Source of the DNA: Hyphomicrobiales bacterium
Lineage (GTDB): Bacteria; Pseudomonadota; Alphaproteobacteria; Rhizobiales; Aestuariivirgaceae
DNA: 64,000 nt
Assembly: GCA_025359265.1 (NCBI GenBank)
Contig: JANYHB010000055.1
Coordinates: forward strand, 21,193-85,192
Direction: 5' to 3'
The stretch's first letter is position 1. Each line of letters opens with the position of its first letter. Under the pieces are notes generated by a model. It made no database searches and was not told the DNA's origin. It was given only the letters and a program-made list of their open reading frames with translations. The position numbers were made by a program, and so were the translations under genes. This document shows positions 8,944 through 17,161 of the stretch, one piece after another.

Positions 8944-9084
8944 CTATTCGCAACTTGCCTTGTCGGGCGCAGGCCTGTGCGTTGCCCGCGCTGCCGCCTT
9001 GCGCCGCTTCAAATTGGCTTTCAAAGCCTCGGCCTCGCGCTTTTTGCGGGCCAACTCGCGTGGCGAAAGAGATGGCTTTTCCAT
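8944..9084 (-). CDS. Small basic hypothetical protein
   Basis: Short reading frame of 46 residues starting MEKPSLSPRELARKKREAEA and continuing LKANLKRRKAAARA. The strongly basic, helical composition resembles small basic proteins annotated in many alphaproteobacteria, so I think it is a real gene, but the ribosome site (TGGGGA immediately before ATG) is poorly spaced. The frame is open upstream through the tRNA gene, which cannot be coding. The function is unknown; the charge pattern would suit nucleic-acid or ribosome binding. Confidence 0.45.
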   Translation of the reverse strand: MEKPSLSPRELARKKREAEALKANLKRRKAAARATHRPAPDKASCE

Positions 9085-9152
9085 TCCCCAGCTAAAGCAT
9101 GAAGGGTTGCGTAACTCAAGCAGCTGTGGCATGTGTCCGGCGGATTCAACAG

Positions 9153-9227
<75 letters not shown>

Positions 9228-9287
9228 CCAACCCCACGATAGCCACCGCGGTTCAATTATTTCTTGACCTTCGCCGGGTGGCAAGGA

Positions 9288-9896
9288 TCAATACAGTTCG
9301 CTTACGGCACTGAACTCCAGTGTCAACTGGTTGAGATCGCGCGCTTTGCAGGCTTTGTCGATTGCCTCTAAACGCGGCGCAATCAATGCTCCGACCACCG
9401 AGAGAAACCCCTTGTCGTCAATGCCACCAACGGCAGAACCGCGCTGCGCCAAAAGCAGCGCAATACAAGACGACGCGCAAACGGCGATGGCAATATCATT
9501 CGATTTGAAATGGTTGCTCTCCGGCTTCAATGCTCCATGTTTGGCAATCGGCATGGCTTCGACCAAAGACATCAATATGCGTGCCATGAGCGTGGTTTGG
9601 TTTTCAGAAACCGACGCTTCCGCCAAGTTGCGGCGCGCGATGTCTATGCGGTGTTCAAGCACCAAATTGGGCGGATCAGCCCAATGGGCCAGCAAAACCT
9701 TGCAGCTTCTAAAAAAATAAATGTTGAACATTTGGGACTGGAATAAACTTCTTTCCCGAATTGCGTTCAACACTTCGGCAGTTGTCTCGGGGGCAAATGG
9801 CGAAGGCAGCCGGCGCCAGTTTGGGGCGAACAAAGAGATAAAGGCGTTTCCGCCGCGCGTAAGCGCAGTGTCTAAAACTCGCGCAGAAGATTTCAT
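9288..9896 (-). CDS. Hypothetical protein
   Basis: Unrecognised product of about 202 residues when read from ATG at 9896 (MKSSARVLDTALTRGGNAFI). Longer starts exist at 9989 and 10136 but approach the start of the divergent gene, and neither has a good ribosome site. The chain is mostly helical with a hydrophobic segment NDIAIAVCASSCIALLLAQ (about residues 130-150). No known motif was recognised. Codon usage looks like neighbouring genes, so it is probably real. The 220-base space to the next gene (9897-10116) holds nothing I can name. Confidence 0.5.
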   Translation of the reverse strand: MKSSARVLDTALTRGGNAFISLFAPNWRRLPSPFAPETTAEVLNAIRERSLFQSQMFNIYFFRSCKVLLAHWADPPNLVLEHRIDIARRNLAEASVSENQTTLMARILMSLVEAMPIAKHGALKPESNHFKSNDIAIAVCASSCIALLLAQRGSAVGGIDDKGFLSVVGALIAPRLEAIDKACKARDLNQLTLEFSAVSELY

Positions 9897-10116
9897 GGAT
9901 TTGATGGGGTAAATCGACGCGTGGGCGAGCGTTCCCGCTTGCGCATTTCTTCGGTGCAAATCCCGAACGTAGTAATGCGCAGTGCGCATGCCATCGCGCA
10001 AGCCAGAAGCCACACAAATCGCATGGGTTGAGATATGAATGGGATTCACCGTCTTTTTAAACACGATACACTTTAGCCTTGCAAATCGCAGACATACAAG
10101 AGACAGTTTAACGCAC

Positions 10117-10734
10117 ATGGAAAGCGCTTTAACCAAAGACGTAACTGAGATTCCGGACCTTGCTCACGCCGCCCGGCATTATCGTACAATAGTCGAAATT
10201 TTCGAAAAAAACTTGGAAAATCTATTTCGAAATTCGCGCTTGGCTCCAGAAGTGAACCATCAGGCATTGGCGCTTGCCTTCGCACGCTGGCGAAAACTTT
10301 TTGATGACACGAAATATCTGGCCGATATTGATCGGCATGACTTCGTGATTTTTGCAGCAGGTTTGATGCTGAAAGAACTCATTGCGGCTCATCCGCTGGT
10401 AACTCATACCAAAGGGTCAGTTTCTGAAAACCAGATGGTGTCGGATAAAGACGCGCTGCTGGTAAGGTGGCCCGAAGGTTATGCCTATACCACCTTTTGC
10501 TTATCGGTTGCCGGGGCAATTCTGTCGGAAATGGGGGAAAATAGCCTCGCTGTCGCCGGGGGTGCCCAAAACCCTGAATTTTGGGATTCCTTCCGCGAAA
10601 ATAGTATCGAAACCCCGGCAATAGCCATCGCATTCTTTGACCTGATCTGTGGGCAGAACCCCAATTGGGACATGCCCGACATCCCCTGGGCCAGAAAAGC
10701 ATTGGCGACAAAACGCGATCTGCTTCGCAACTGA
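10117..10734 (+). CDS. Hypothetical protein
   Basis: Unrecognised 205-residue protein starting MESALTKDVTEIPDLAHAAR. It is acidic, helical and rich in Trp and Phe (for example ARWRKLFDDTKYL and WPEGYAYTTFCLSVAGAIL), with no membrane anchor or enzyme motif that I recognise. ATG at 10117 is preferred over an upstream start at 10039, since the longer N-terminus (FLNTIHFSLANRRH) looks non-coding. It is divergent from the hypothetical gene to its left and of similar size and composition; both contain a VSENQ segment, but I could not establish that they are related. Confidence 0.55.
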   Translation: MESALTKDVTEIPDLAHAARHYRTIVEIFEKNLENLFRNSRLAPEVNHQALALAFARWRKLFDDTKYLADIDRHDFVIFAAGLMLKELIAAHPLVTHTKGSVSENQMVSDKDALLVRWPEGYAYTTFCLSVAGAILSEMGENSLAVAGGAQNPEFWDSFRENSIETPAIAIAFFDLICGQNPNWDMPDIPWARKALATKRDLLRN

Positions 10735-10770
10735 ATGGCTTCAGAAAACGCGCATTTTCTTCTAAAATAA

Positions 10771-11187
10771 TCACACCAACATCAGTGCAGGCTCTTCGAG
10801 ATAGAGCTTGATCGCACAGAGGAATTCAGCGCCCAGTGCGCCGTCGATTCAGCGGTGATCGGTGGAGAGAGTAACACTCATTTGCTGATCAATCACAACG
10901 GCATTGCCCTTCACTACGGCGCGGCGTTCACCCGCCCCTACGGCCAAGCTGGAGGATTGCGGCCGATTGATAATGGCGGCAAACTTTTTAACCCCCATCA
11001 TGCCCATGTTAGAAACACTGCAAGAGCCGCCGGTATATTCTTCCGGTTTCAATTTGCGGGTCTTGGCACATGTGGCATAATCTTTCATCTCCTGCGAAAT
11101 CTGCGCCAAACCTTGCAACTTATCGGAAGACATTTGCTGATAGGCCGCTGGCAAATTTGCTAACTTCTGCGCGGTTTTCGAGATCAT
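10771..11187 (-). pseudogene. Remnant of dihydrolipoamide acetyltransferase (PDH E2) C-terminus
   Basis: The translated sequence GLAQISQEMKDYA, KLKPEEYTGGSCSVSNMGMMG and LAVGAGERRAVVK is the C-terminal catalytic domain of a pyruvate dehydrogenase E2. It reaches the active-site motif DHRxxDG but an in-frame TGA (10849-10851) stands directly after DHR. The same frame then resumes IDGALGAEFL and EEPALMLV to the natural stop at 10771-10773. The lipoyl and E1/E3-binding domains and the start of the catalytic domain are missing. The first ~22 residues after ATG at 11187 do not resemble E2. This is a broken, truncated copy; no E1 or E3 gene is nearby. Confidence 0.8.
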
Positions 11188-11199
11188 GGTTTGTCCAAA

Positions 11200-11475
11200 T
11201 TATTCGGCATCATATTGAAGCAGCTGCGCGCGGATTTCACTTGGTGAGATATTTCGTCTCGGATTTATCAAGTTCAAACGCGCCTCTTCCTCATATTTGT
11301 CGGGCGTGGCATCAAATTTTAAAGAAATGTTTTTGCCCTTGCCAGCGGCAGCAATTTCAAAACCACAAGCCTGCGCAAAGCCAACAATTTCTATGATAGC
11401 CGCTGTGACTGGCTTATTTGCTTTCGCAAAAACGCTAATTTCGTCTGCAATTCCAACGTTTACGACTGAGCTCAT
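11200..11475 (-). pseudogene. Fragment resembling homoserine-dehydrogenase-like (SAF) oxidoreductase
   Basis: A 91-codon frame whose first ~75 residues, with EIVGFAQACGFEIAAAGKGK and DATPDKYEEEARLNLINPRR, resemble an internal part of the NAD(P)-dependent homoserine-dehydrogenase-like / SAF-domain oxidoreductases. These are normally over 400 residues, so both ends are missing. The resemblance is lost after INPRR. The TAA at 11200-11202 is in the same frame as the E2 remnant downstream, so the two pieces look joined by deletion or recombination. I am moderately sure of the family and fairly sure it is not functional. Confidence 0.45.
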
Positions 11476-11586
11476 CGCGAGCTACCCATGTCAGCATCGT
11501 TTCCTTCTCAGAACACTAAGTGTACTTTTGCAAGACTGTAAGTAATTATGTTCACCTCTTCAACTCTTGATCATCTATAATTTATT

Positions 11587-12276
11587 TCAGTCTCTGTAAT
11601 TCAGCGTCGCCAGCGTGTCTGCCACTTCTTGCCAACTTGCGCATATCGCCGCCGCTCCGTATGCAGATAATTTTTGCGCTGTTTGACTGTCAGAGTGCGT
11701 GCCGCCAACAAAGCCAATGGCTGTCATCCCTGCCGCAACGGCACCCTTCACACCCAAAAACGAGTCTTCTATCACCACACAATTGCGGGGAGCATAACCC
11801 ATCTGCTGCGCTGCAAAAATAAAAAGATCTGGCGCAGGCTTGCCGTTGCGCACCATGGAAGAGCTGAAGATACGAGGCTTAAAATAATCAATTAAACCCG
11901 TCAAACCCAAACTAAGATTGATTCACTCCAGCGACGACGATGACGCCACGCATCTTGCTTGCGTTAGAACAGAGAGAAATTTATCTATATCATAGGTGGG
12001 CTTGAGGGCCCGCTCAAAGAGTTTGCGTGTTTCCGGCCAGATTTGAGCGTGCTGCTCAAGGGGCAAGTAATGTCCGGTCATTTCTGCGATTTTGGTGATT
12101 ATGTCTATTTGTTTGAGTCCGATGCAATCTTGCATTACACTGGCAGCAATAGCTAAGCCAGAATCGGAATATACTTTCTGATATGCCCTTGCCGCCAATG
12201 GCTCACTGTCTACTAATACGCCATCGCAATCAAATATGATGCAGTTTTTGGAATTCAAGATTTTCTCGCAACTCAT
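11587..12276 (-). pseudogene. HAD-family phosphatase interrupted by a nonsense codon
   Basis: Haloacid-dehalogenase subfamily IA (beta-phosphoglucomutase-like) phosphatase with motif I FDCDGVLVDSE, motif II ASSSS, and motifs III and IV in NGKPAPDLF and CVVIEDSFLGVKGA. The frame is intact over 690 bases except for one TGA at 11923-11925, in SSSLE-stop-INLSLGLTGL. Relatives have Arg here, so a single CGA to TGA change explains the break. Length matches the intact HAD gene at 43025-43714. The gene diverges from the glucitol-PTS operon, and such phosphatases are common beside polyol genes. Readthrough, sequencing error or recent inactivation are all possible. Confidence 0.8.
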
Positions 12277-12407
12277 TTAAGACATATTGACAAATAAAAA
12301 TACAAATGTACAAAAGACTTATAATAATAAGCAGCACTGACATCCGCTGAGCGGGTTCAATAGCGTGCAGTTTGAGGGACGACAAGTTTTGGGAGGGGCT
12401 TCAATCT
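12277..12407 (+). promoter_or_regulatory. Putative control region of the glucitol-PTS operon
   Basis: AT-rich segment upstream of gutM. It has a TATAAT at 12320-12325, a TTGACA at 12287-12292 (27 bases apart, too far to be one promoter), and a small dyad TACAAATGTA at 12301-12310 that could be an operator for the SorC-type regulator encoded at the end of the operon. The ribosome site GGGAGGGG (12391-12398) serves ATG at 12408. Confidence 0.35.
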
Positions 12408-12839
12408 ATGCCAAACTGGCAATGGGCGATTTTAGCGTGGGGCTGCCTGTGGGCGCTTCAATCCGTTGGCGTGTGGTTTCAAATACGAGGCTACACCAAA
12501 GTGTTCAATGCGATTAAAGCAGAACACAATCAGGGGTTTATCGGTACAGGCCATGCCCCGAGCCGGCTTAAGGGGGGAACCATTGCGATTGTTGTGGTTT
12601 CAACCGATCTGATAATTTCCAAGGCCGTTGCCATGAGTGGCTTCACCATCATGGCGAAATTCAAGCCGCTTCCAGATTTAGCGGGCCTAACTATTTCAGA
12701 AGCCAAGAATAAGATCGAAACCGAAAAAATGAAAGTGAGCCTGGGGGCTGCACTGAACAAAGCTTTCGATCAAATTGCTGGGCTGCAAAACAGGGGAGGT
12801 AAGGCAACAACTTCGATTCCGAATTTGGCACAGGCTTGA
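12408..12839 (+). CDS. gutM: GutM-type glucitol operon activator
   Basis: GutM/SrlM-family protein of 143 residues, known in enterobacteria as an auxiliary activator of glucitol operons. It starts MPNWQWAILAWGCLWALQSV, a single N-terminal membrane helix, followed by family blocks GFIGTGHAPSRLKGG, VVVSTDLIISKAVAMSGFT and FKPLPDLAGLTISE. An earlier TTG at 12372 would add 12 residues, but ATG at 12408 has GGGAGGGG in front. It is the first gene of gutM-srlA-srlE-srlB-ptsHI, supporting the idea that the operon is self-regulated. Confidence 0.88.
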   Translation: MPNWQWAILAWGCLWALQSVGVWFQIRGYTKVFNAIKAEHNQGFIGTGHAPSRLKGGTIAIVVVSTDLIISKAVAMSGFTIMAKFKPLPDLAGLTISEAKNKIETEKMKVSLGAALNKAFDQIAGLQNRGGKATTSIPNLAQA

Positions 12840-12881
12840 AAGCCTATGCTATAAAAATCAAAAATCAAAACGGAGGAACAC

Positions 12882-13649
12882 ATGGCAATTTTACCAATGC
12901 TAGTCCACGCCGCGGATGCCACAATGCAGCATTTGCCGTTGATGAAGCAAATAGCATTTACCAATTTTGAGCACGGCGCACACGCGGTTAAAGGGGCGCA
13001 TGGCAGTGCGCAACTTCTGCTTGTCGATGCACCAATCACTGTTGAGCAGTATCAGGAGAAACTGAAAACACTGACGCAGGAATCTCAAGGTGGCATTCTG
13101 GCCAATGCCGCAAAATATTTTATCGGCATCTTCCAAAAGGGTGGCGAAGTTTTCATGGGTTTCGTCACCGGCATCATCCCAACACTGGTGGTGTTGATGA
13201 CGGCCTTCTATGCTGTGACAGGGCTGATCGGCGAAGACCGGGTTCACGGTCTGGCGCGTTGGGCGGGTAAAACGGCGCTGACGCGTTATACGCTTTTGCC
13301 GCTGCTTTCAGTGTTCTTTTTGACCAACCCGATGGCCTACACATTTGGATCATTCCTTGAAGAAAAGCATAAGCCTGCGTTTTATGACGCCGCAGTTTCA
13401 TATGTGCATCCGCCACTCGGCCTCTTCCCGCATGTCAATCCCGGCGAATACTTTGTCTGGGGTGGCGTTCTGGTGGCGCTGCTCGAGTTGGAGAAAAGTG
13501 GCAAAGTTGCTCCCGGCTTTCATATCCAGATGGCGCTTTGGTATGCCATTGTTGGTTTGGGTGTGATTTTATTAAAGGGCATTTTAACAGAACGTCTGAC
13601 CATGATCTTGGCACGTCGCCAAGGTGTTGATCTCGATAATTTGTCATAA
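12882..13649 (+). CDS. srlA: Glucitol/sorbitol PTS enzyme IIC (IIC2) subunit
   Basis: Membrane channel subunit of a glucitol-family PTS permease. The core from about residue 75 to 250 has IGIFQKGGEVFMGFVTGIIP, FFLTNPMAYTFGSF and GLFPHVNPGEYFVWGG, matching E. coli SrlA. The protein has 255 residues, about 70-80 more than the enterobacterial form: an N-terminal extension including LLLVDAPITVEQYQEKLKTL that I cannot assign. The start is well supported by CGGAGGAACAC before ATG at 12882, so the extension appears genuine. Encoded between gutM and srlE. Confidence 0.92.
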   Translation: MAILPMLVHAADATMQHLPLMKQIAFTNFEHGAHAVKGAHGSAQLLLVDAPITVEQYQEKLKTLTQESQGGILANAAKYFIGIFQKGGEVFMGFVTGIIPTLVVLMTAFYAVTGLIGEDRVHGLARWAGKTALTRYTLLPLLSVFFLTNPMAYTFGSFLEEKHKPAFYDAAVSYVHPPLGLFPHVNPGEYFVWGGVLVALLELEKSGKVAPGFHIQMALWYAIVGLGVILLKGILTERLTMILARRQGVDLDNLS

Positions 13650-13661
13650 GGGCACAAAATC

Positions 13662-14711
13662 ATGGCAAAATCATTCAAAGCAGTCAAAATTTCAAGAGGC
13701 AGGGGCGGTTGGGGTGGCCCACTTGTTATCCAACCCACCGACCAACGTGATAAAATTGTCTCCGTCACCGGTGGCGGCATTCATCCGGTGGCAAAGCGCA
13801 TCGCTGAGTTGACCGGCGCAACAGCCGTCGACGGCTTCAAAGCACCTCCGCTGGAAAGCGAAATGGCGTGTGTTGTCGTCGATTGCGGCGGAACGGCACG
13901 TTGCGGCGTTTATCCACGCAAGCGTATTCCGACGATCAATCTCACACCGGTTGGCCAAGTTGGCCCGTTGGCAGATTTTATCAAGGAAGACATATATGTC
14001 TCAGCTGTCAAGCCAGAGAATATCATAATGGCCGATGGTTCCGAAACACCGACAATGGCAGGATCACCAACAATGTCGACCGCACCCAAAGCCAGTGCTG
14101 GCGCGTCTAATACCACAGTGGGTGGCATAAGTGCCGCTGCTGCTGGTGCTGCAATGGCTGGAGACGGCGACGGCGGAATTATCGGTTTAATCTCGTCCAT
14201 CGGCCGCGTGATGGGGCGTGTTGTCGGCATTTTCTTCAATGCCGGTCGACGCGCCATCGATCAGGTGGTTCGCAACGTTCTGCCCTTCATGGCCTTTGTG
14301 ACCATGTTGATCGGTCTCATACTTTATACCGGCATCGGACAGGTGCTGGCACAGTGGATGGGGCCTCTGGCCAATAACATCATCGGCTTGCTGGTGATTT
14401 CTGCAATTTGCGGTTTGCCATTCCTTTCACCCATCTTGGGGCCAGGAGCCGTCATCGCGCAGGTAATCGGTGTGGCTATTATCGGCCCACAAATTGCCAA
14501 TGGGTCGATTGCTCCTTCCATGGCATTGCCAGCGCTATTTGCTTACAACACGCAAGTGGGCTGCGACTTCGTGCCCGTGGGACTAGCGCTTGGTGAGGCC
14601 CAACCAAAGACGATAGAAATCGGAGTTCCAGCCGTTTTGATCAGCCGGCAGATCATGGGCCCCGTGTCTGTGGTAATCGCTTGGCTGGTTAGCTTGATTG
14701 TATTTCATTAA
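13662..14711 (+). CDS. srlE: Glucitol/sorbitol PTS enzyme IIBC subunit
   Basis: Phosphorylated B domain plus the second membrane domain of a glucitol-type PTS transporter, 349 residues. The N-terminal IIB part has GGWGGPLVIQP and the phospho-accepting cysteine region VVVDCGGTARCGVYPRKRIP (Cys75 is the likely site). A low-complexity linker of Ala, Ser and Thr (about 125-165) joins it to the C-terminal membrane part, with NVLPFMAFVTMLIGLILYTG and SAICGLPFLSPILGPGAVIA. Length and order match SrlE. Twelve bases after srlA. Confidence 0.93.
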   Translation: MAKSFKAVKISRGRGGWGGPLVIQPTDQRDKIVSVTGGGIHPVAKRIAELTGATAVDGFKAPPLESEMACVVVDCGGTARCGVYPRKRIPTINLTPVGQVGPLADFIKEDIYVSAVKPENIIMADGSETPTMAGSPTMSTAPKASAGASNTTVGGISAAAAGAAMAGDGDGGIIGLISSIGRVMGRVVGIFFNAGRRAIDQVVRNVLPFMAFVTMLIGLILYTGIGQVLAQWMGPLANNIIGLLVISAICGLPFLSPILGPGAVIAQVIGVAIIGPQIANGSIAPSMALPALFAYNTQVGCDFVPVGLALGEAQPKTIEIGVPAVLISRQIMGPVSVVIAWLVSLIVFH

Positions 14712-14719
14712 AACGCGAA

Positions 14720-14744
14720 GGCCGGTGCCTTGTCGGCACCGGCC
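14720..14744 (+). other. Intercistronic hairpin between srlE and srlB
   Basis: Perfect 10-base stem GGCCGGTGCC / GGCACCGGCC with a five-base loop (TTGTC). No run of T follows (GTTTCACGG), so it is not a standard terminator. It may protect the upstream mRNA from 3' decay, or lower expression of srlB and the HPr-EI gene. Confidence 0.75.
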
Positions 14745-14767
14745 GTTTCACGGTTTGGAAAATGTAA

Positions 14768-15151
14768 ATGAGTATCCTGCTTTCATCGAAGATCACCGCA
14801 ATCGGGCCAGACGTTGCTGAGTTACTTGAAGGTGGTGTTCTAATTCTCTTCGCAGACGGCTGCCCCCCCGAACTTGCCGAAGTATCAGTGAGCCACATCG
14901 TTGCAGAGGCAACAAAAACCAGACAACCCAAACCTGGCGACCAACTCCGTATCGGATCCATAACGGCAAGAGTTACCGCAGTTGGCGAACTTGCTTGGGA
15001 CAAAATGACAGAAATGGGGCATGTGGTTTTCAATTTCGGAGGCTCAAATATCGCAGAGCGCCCTGGCGAAATCTGTGTATCAGCTGTTGACAGAGATCAT
15101 CTCTGGGCCGCGCTCAATCCCGGCGCCACTATTACCATCGAAACAATCTAG
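14768..15151 (+). CDS. srlB: Glucitol/sorbitol PTS enzyme IIA subunit
   Basis: Cytoplasmic phosphocarrier of 127 residues that passes phosphate from HPr to the IIB domain of SrlE. It shows the SrlB pattern: an ITAIGPDVAELL start, LILFADGCPPEL, the putative phosphorylated His in EVSVSHIVAEA, then ITARVTAVGELAWDKMTEMG and HVVFNFGG. Length is normal for the family. GGAAAATGTAA precedes the ATG. It lies downstream of an intercistronic hairpin and 13 bases before the HPr-EI start. Confidence 0.9.
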   Translation: MSILLSSKITAIGPDVAELLEGGVLILFADGCPPELAEVSVSHIVAEATKTRQPKPGDQLRIGSITARVTAVGELAWDKMTEMGHVVFNFGGSNIAERPGEICVSAVDRDHLWAALNPGATITIETI

Positions 15152-15164
15152 GCTCACTGTCGTC

Positions 15165-17153
15165 ATGATGTCCTCGCAAGCAAGCGATATAGTGGAGCAG
15201 ATCGTCGTGGTTAAGGTGCACGAAGGCCTGCACGCGAGGCCAGCCGCGAGGTTTGCGAAGTTGGCGAAGACATTTGCATGTGAAGTTGAACTGTGGCGCG
15301 GCGAAGCAAAGGCCAATGCCAAAAGTTCTGTTAAACTCATGTTGCTGGCCATTAAGGAAAATGAACGCGTAACATTGCGCGCGTACGGCGACGATGCAGC
15401 AATGGCGCTGCAGTCGCTTGCTGAATTCCTGGCAAACCCAGAAGCTGGACTGGAGAATTCAAGTGAAGTGGAACTCCAACCAATCACGCAACATTCCGTT
15501 CAACCCCTTGCGACTAGCAACTCAATCGCCACTAATCAGCGGCAAGGTTTGCCCATCAGCGATGGTTTCGCGCTCGGGCCTGCCTATTCATACTTTCCAG
15601 CGGCAATTGTCATTGATCAAAGGGGGTTGGATGCAGCAGACATTGAACATGAACTGGCCAAACTTCAATCAGCACTCAATGCGGTTCAGGCACGCATGAG
15701 TGTGTCATTGGGCGATCACAACATTTCAGCCGCTGACAAAATTATCATATCAGCCTTGGCCGAGTTAATTGACGATCGCGACATAAGAGCCGAGATTGAA
15801 ACTGAAATCCAATCTGGCAAAAACGCCGTTGCGAGTGTTGATTTGGTATCGCGGCGCAGCGCCAATGCATTGGCACAAATTGAGGATGCTTACCTGCGTG
15901 CGCGTGGCGATGACATCATGGCCATCAGCCGCCAGCTTTGCCTTGAACTGCAAGGCAAAGCGGATATTGATTTGTCCAATGTGCCGAATGGGGCAATTGT
16001 CGTGGCTGATGATATCGGGGCTTTTGACCTCGCCAAAGCACCCCTGAAAAATATCGCTGGCCTCATATGCGGTGTGGGCGGCACTACATCACATATCGCC
16101 ATCATTGCGAGGGCGCATGCAATACCGGCCGTGTTCGGTCTCAACCAAACTGTGCACGAAATCGGCGGTGCAAAAACAATCGCCATCAATGGACGCACTG
16201 GCACCATTTTATTAGACCCAGACACCAGGCAGGTAACAGCCTTCAATCAGGAGGCTGGCCAATTCCAACTGGACCGCGAAAAGCTTCAGAAATTTAAGTC
16301 AGTTCTTCCTAAACGCGGCGACGGAGTCATAATTGAAGTTGCGGCCAACATAGGCTCGCTCGATGAGATCGATGCCGCAAAGGCCGCTGGCGCATTAGGC
16401 GTGGGGCTGTTTCGCACCGAACTCCTGTTTATGCTTCACCGCACACCGCCAACTGAGCAACAACAATTCGAAACCTATGCCAAGTGTCTAAGGGCTTTTG
16501 CGCCTGATTCCGTTATCATTCGCACCCTCGACGTGGGGGGCGACAAGCCCGTGCCCGGTGTCGATTTTCTCAAAGAAGAAAATCCATTTCTCGGTTGGCG
16601 CGGCATTCGTATGTGTCTTGATCGGCCACTGCTGTTCAAGCCGCAACTACGGGCTTTGCTTCGCGCGTCAACCGAAGGCAAGCTCAAAGTCATGTTGCCG
16701 ATGGTCTCTGATCTTAGTGAAATTATTCGGACCAAAGCCCTTATCGAAGAATGCCAGGAAGAACTGCGCAAGGAAGCAGTTGCCTTCGGCAACTTTGAAT
16801 TGGGCATCATGGTTGAAACGCCCGCAGCAGTTTTCCAAGCGGCAGAATTTGCCAAATATGTGTCATTCTTTTCCATAGGCACGAATGATCTAACCCAATA
16901 TGTGATGGCCGCAGACCGACTTAATGCAAGCGTCGCCCATTTAAACGATGTTGCAAATCCAGCCGTGATGGCGGCGATTGCGGCAATTGCAGAAGCGGGA
17001 ACGAAAGCTGGGATAATGGTTGGCATGTGTGGAGAGGCCGCCGGGCGTGAAGATCTTGTGCCAAAATTCATTGCCATGGGTATCACTGAATTTAGCATGA
17101 GCCCCGCAAGAATTCTTCCAATAAAAAAACTGCTTGCAAATAGTTCACACTAA
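15165..17153 (+). CDS. HPr-Enzyme I fusion, PEP-protein phosphotransferase
   Basis: Energy-coupling protein of the PTS: an N-terminal HPr domain (about 1-95) fused to a complete Enzyme I (about 125-660). HPr has EGLHARPAARF (phosphorylated His23) and NAKSSVKLMLL (regulatory Ser region). Enzyme I has the phospho-His motif GGTTSHIAIIARAHA, LFRTELLFM, and the PEP-binding blocks RTLDVGGDKPVPG, GWRGIR, IMVETPAA, FFSIGTNDLTQY and MCGEAAGREDLVP. No GAF domain precedes it, so it is a sugar-type rather than nitrogen-type EI. The start is ATG at 15165; an upstream extension overlapping srlB is not part of it. Encoding it within the glucitol operon makes that system self-sufficient. Confidence 0.95.
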   Translation: MMSSQASDIVEQIVVVKVHEGLHARPAARFAKLAKTFACEVELWRGEAKANAKSSVKLMLLAIKENERVTLRAYGDDAAMALQSLAEFLANPEAGLENSSEVELQPITQHSVQPLATSNSIATNQRQGLPISDGFALGPAYSYFPAAIVIDQRGLDAADIEHELAKLQSALNAVQARMSVSLGDHNISAADKIIISALAELIDDRDIRAEIETEIQSGKNAVASVDLVSRRSANALAQIEDAYLRARGDDIMAISRQLCLELQGKADIDLSNVPNGAIVVADDIGAFDLAKAPLKNIAGLICGVGGTTSHIAIIARAHAIPAVFGLNQTVHEIGGAKTIAINGRTGTILLDPDTRQVTAFNQEAGQFQLDREKLQKFKSVLPKRGDGVIIEVAANIGSLDEIDAAKAAGALGVGLFRTELLFMLHRTPPTEQQQFETYAKCLRAFAPDSVIIRTLDVGGDKPVPGVDFLKEENPFLGWRGIRMCLDRPLLFKPQLRALLRASTEGKLKVMLPMVSDLSEIIRTKALIEECQEELRKEAVAFGNFELGIMVETPAAVFQAAEFAKYVSFFSIGTNDLTQYVMAADRLNASVAHLNDVANPAVMAAIAAIAEAGTKAGIMVGMCGEAAGREDLVPKFIAMGITEFSMSPARILPIKKLLANSSH

Positions 17154-17161
17154 CCGAACCA

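Noticed and set aside
10849..11925. Two in-frame TGA codons within otherwise coding sequence, suggesting UGA recoding
   Set aside because: TGA is used as a normal stop by many intact genes here (for example sdhD, srlA-region genes, chrR). Both cases are in a zone of gene fragments, so decay or error is the simpler explanation.
15021..15164. N-terminal extension of the HPr-EI protein starting at 15021
   Set aside because: It overlaps the end of srlB in another frame and has no PTS homology; the HPr domain starts just after ATG at 15165.
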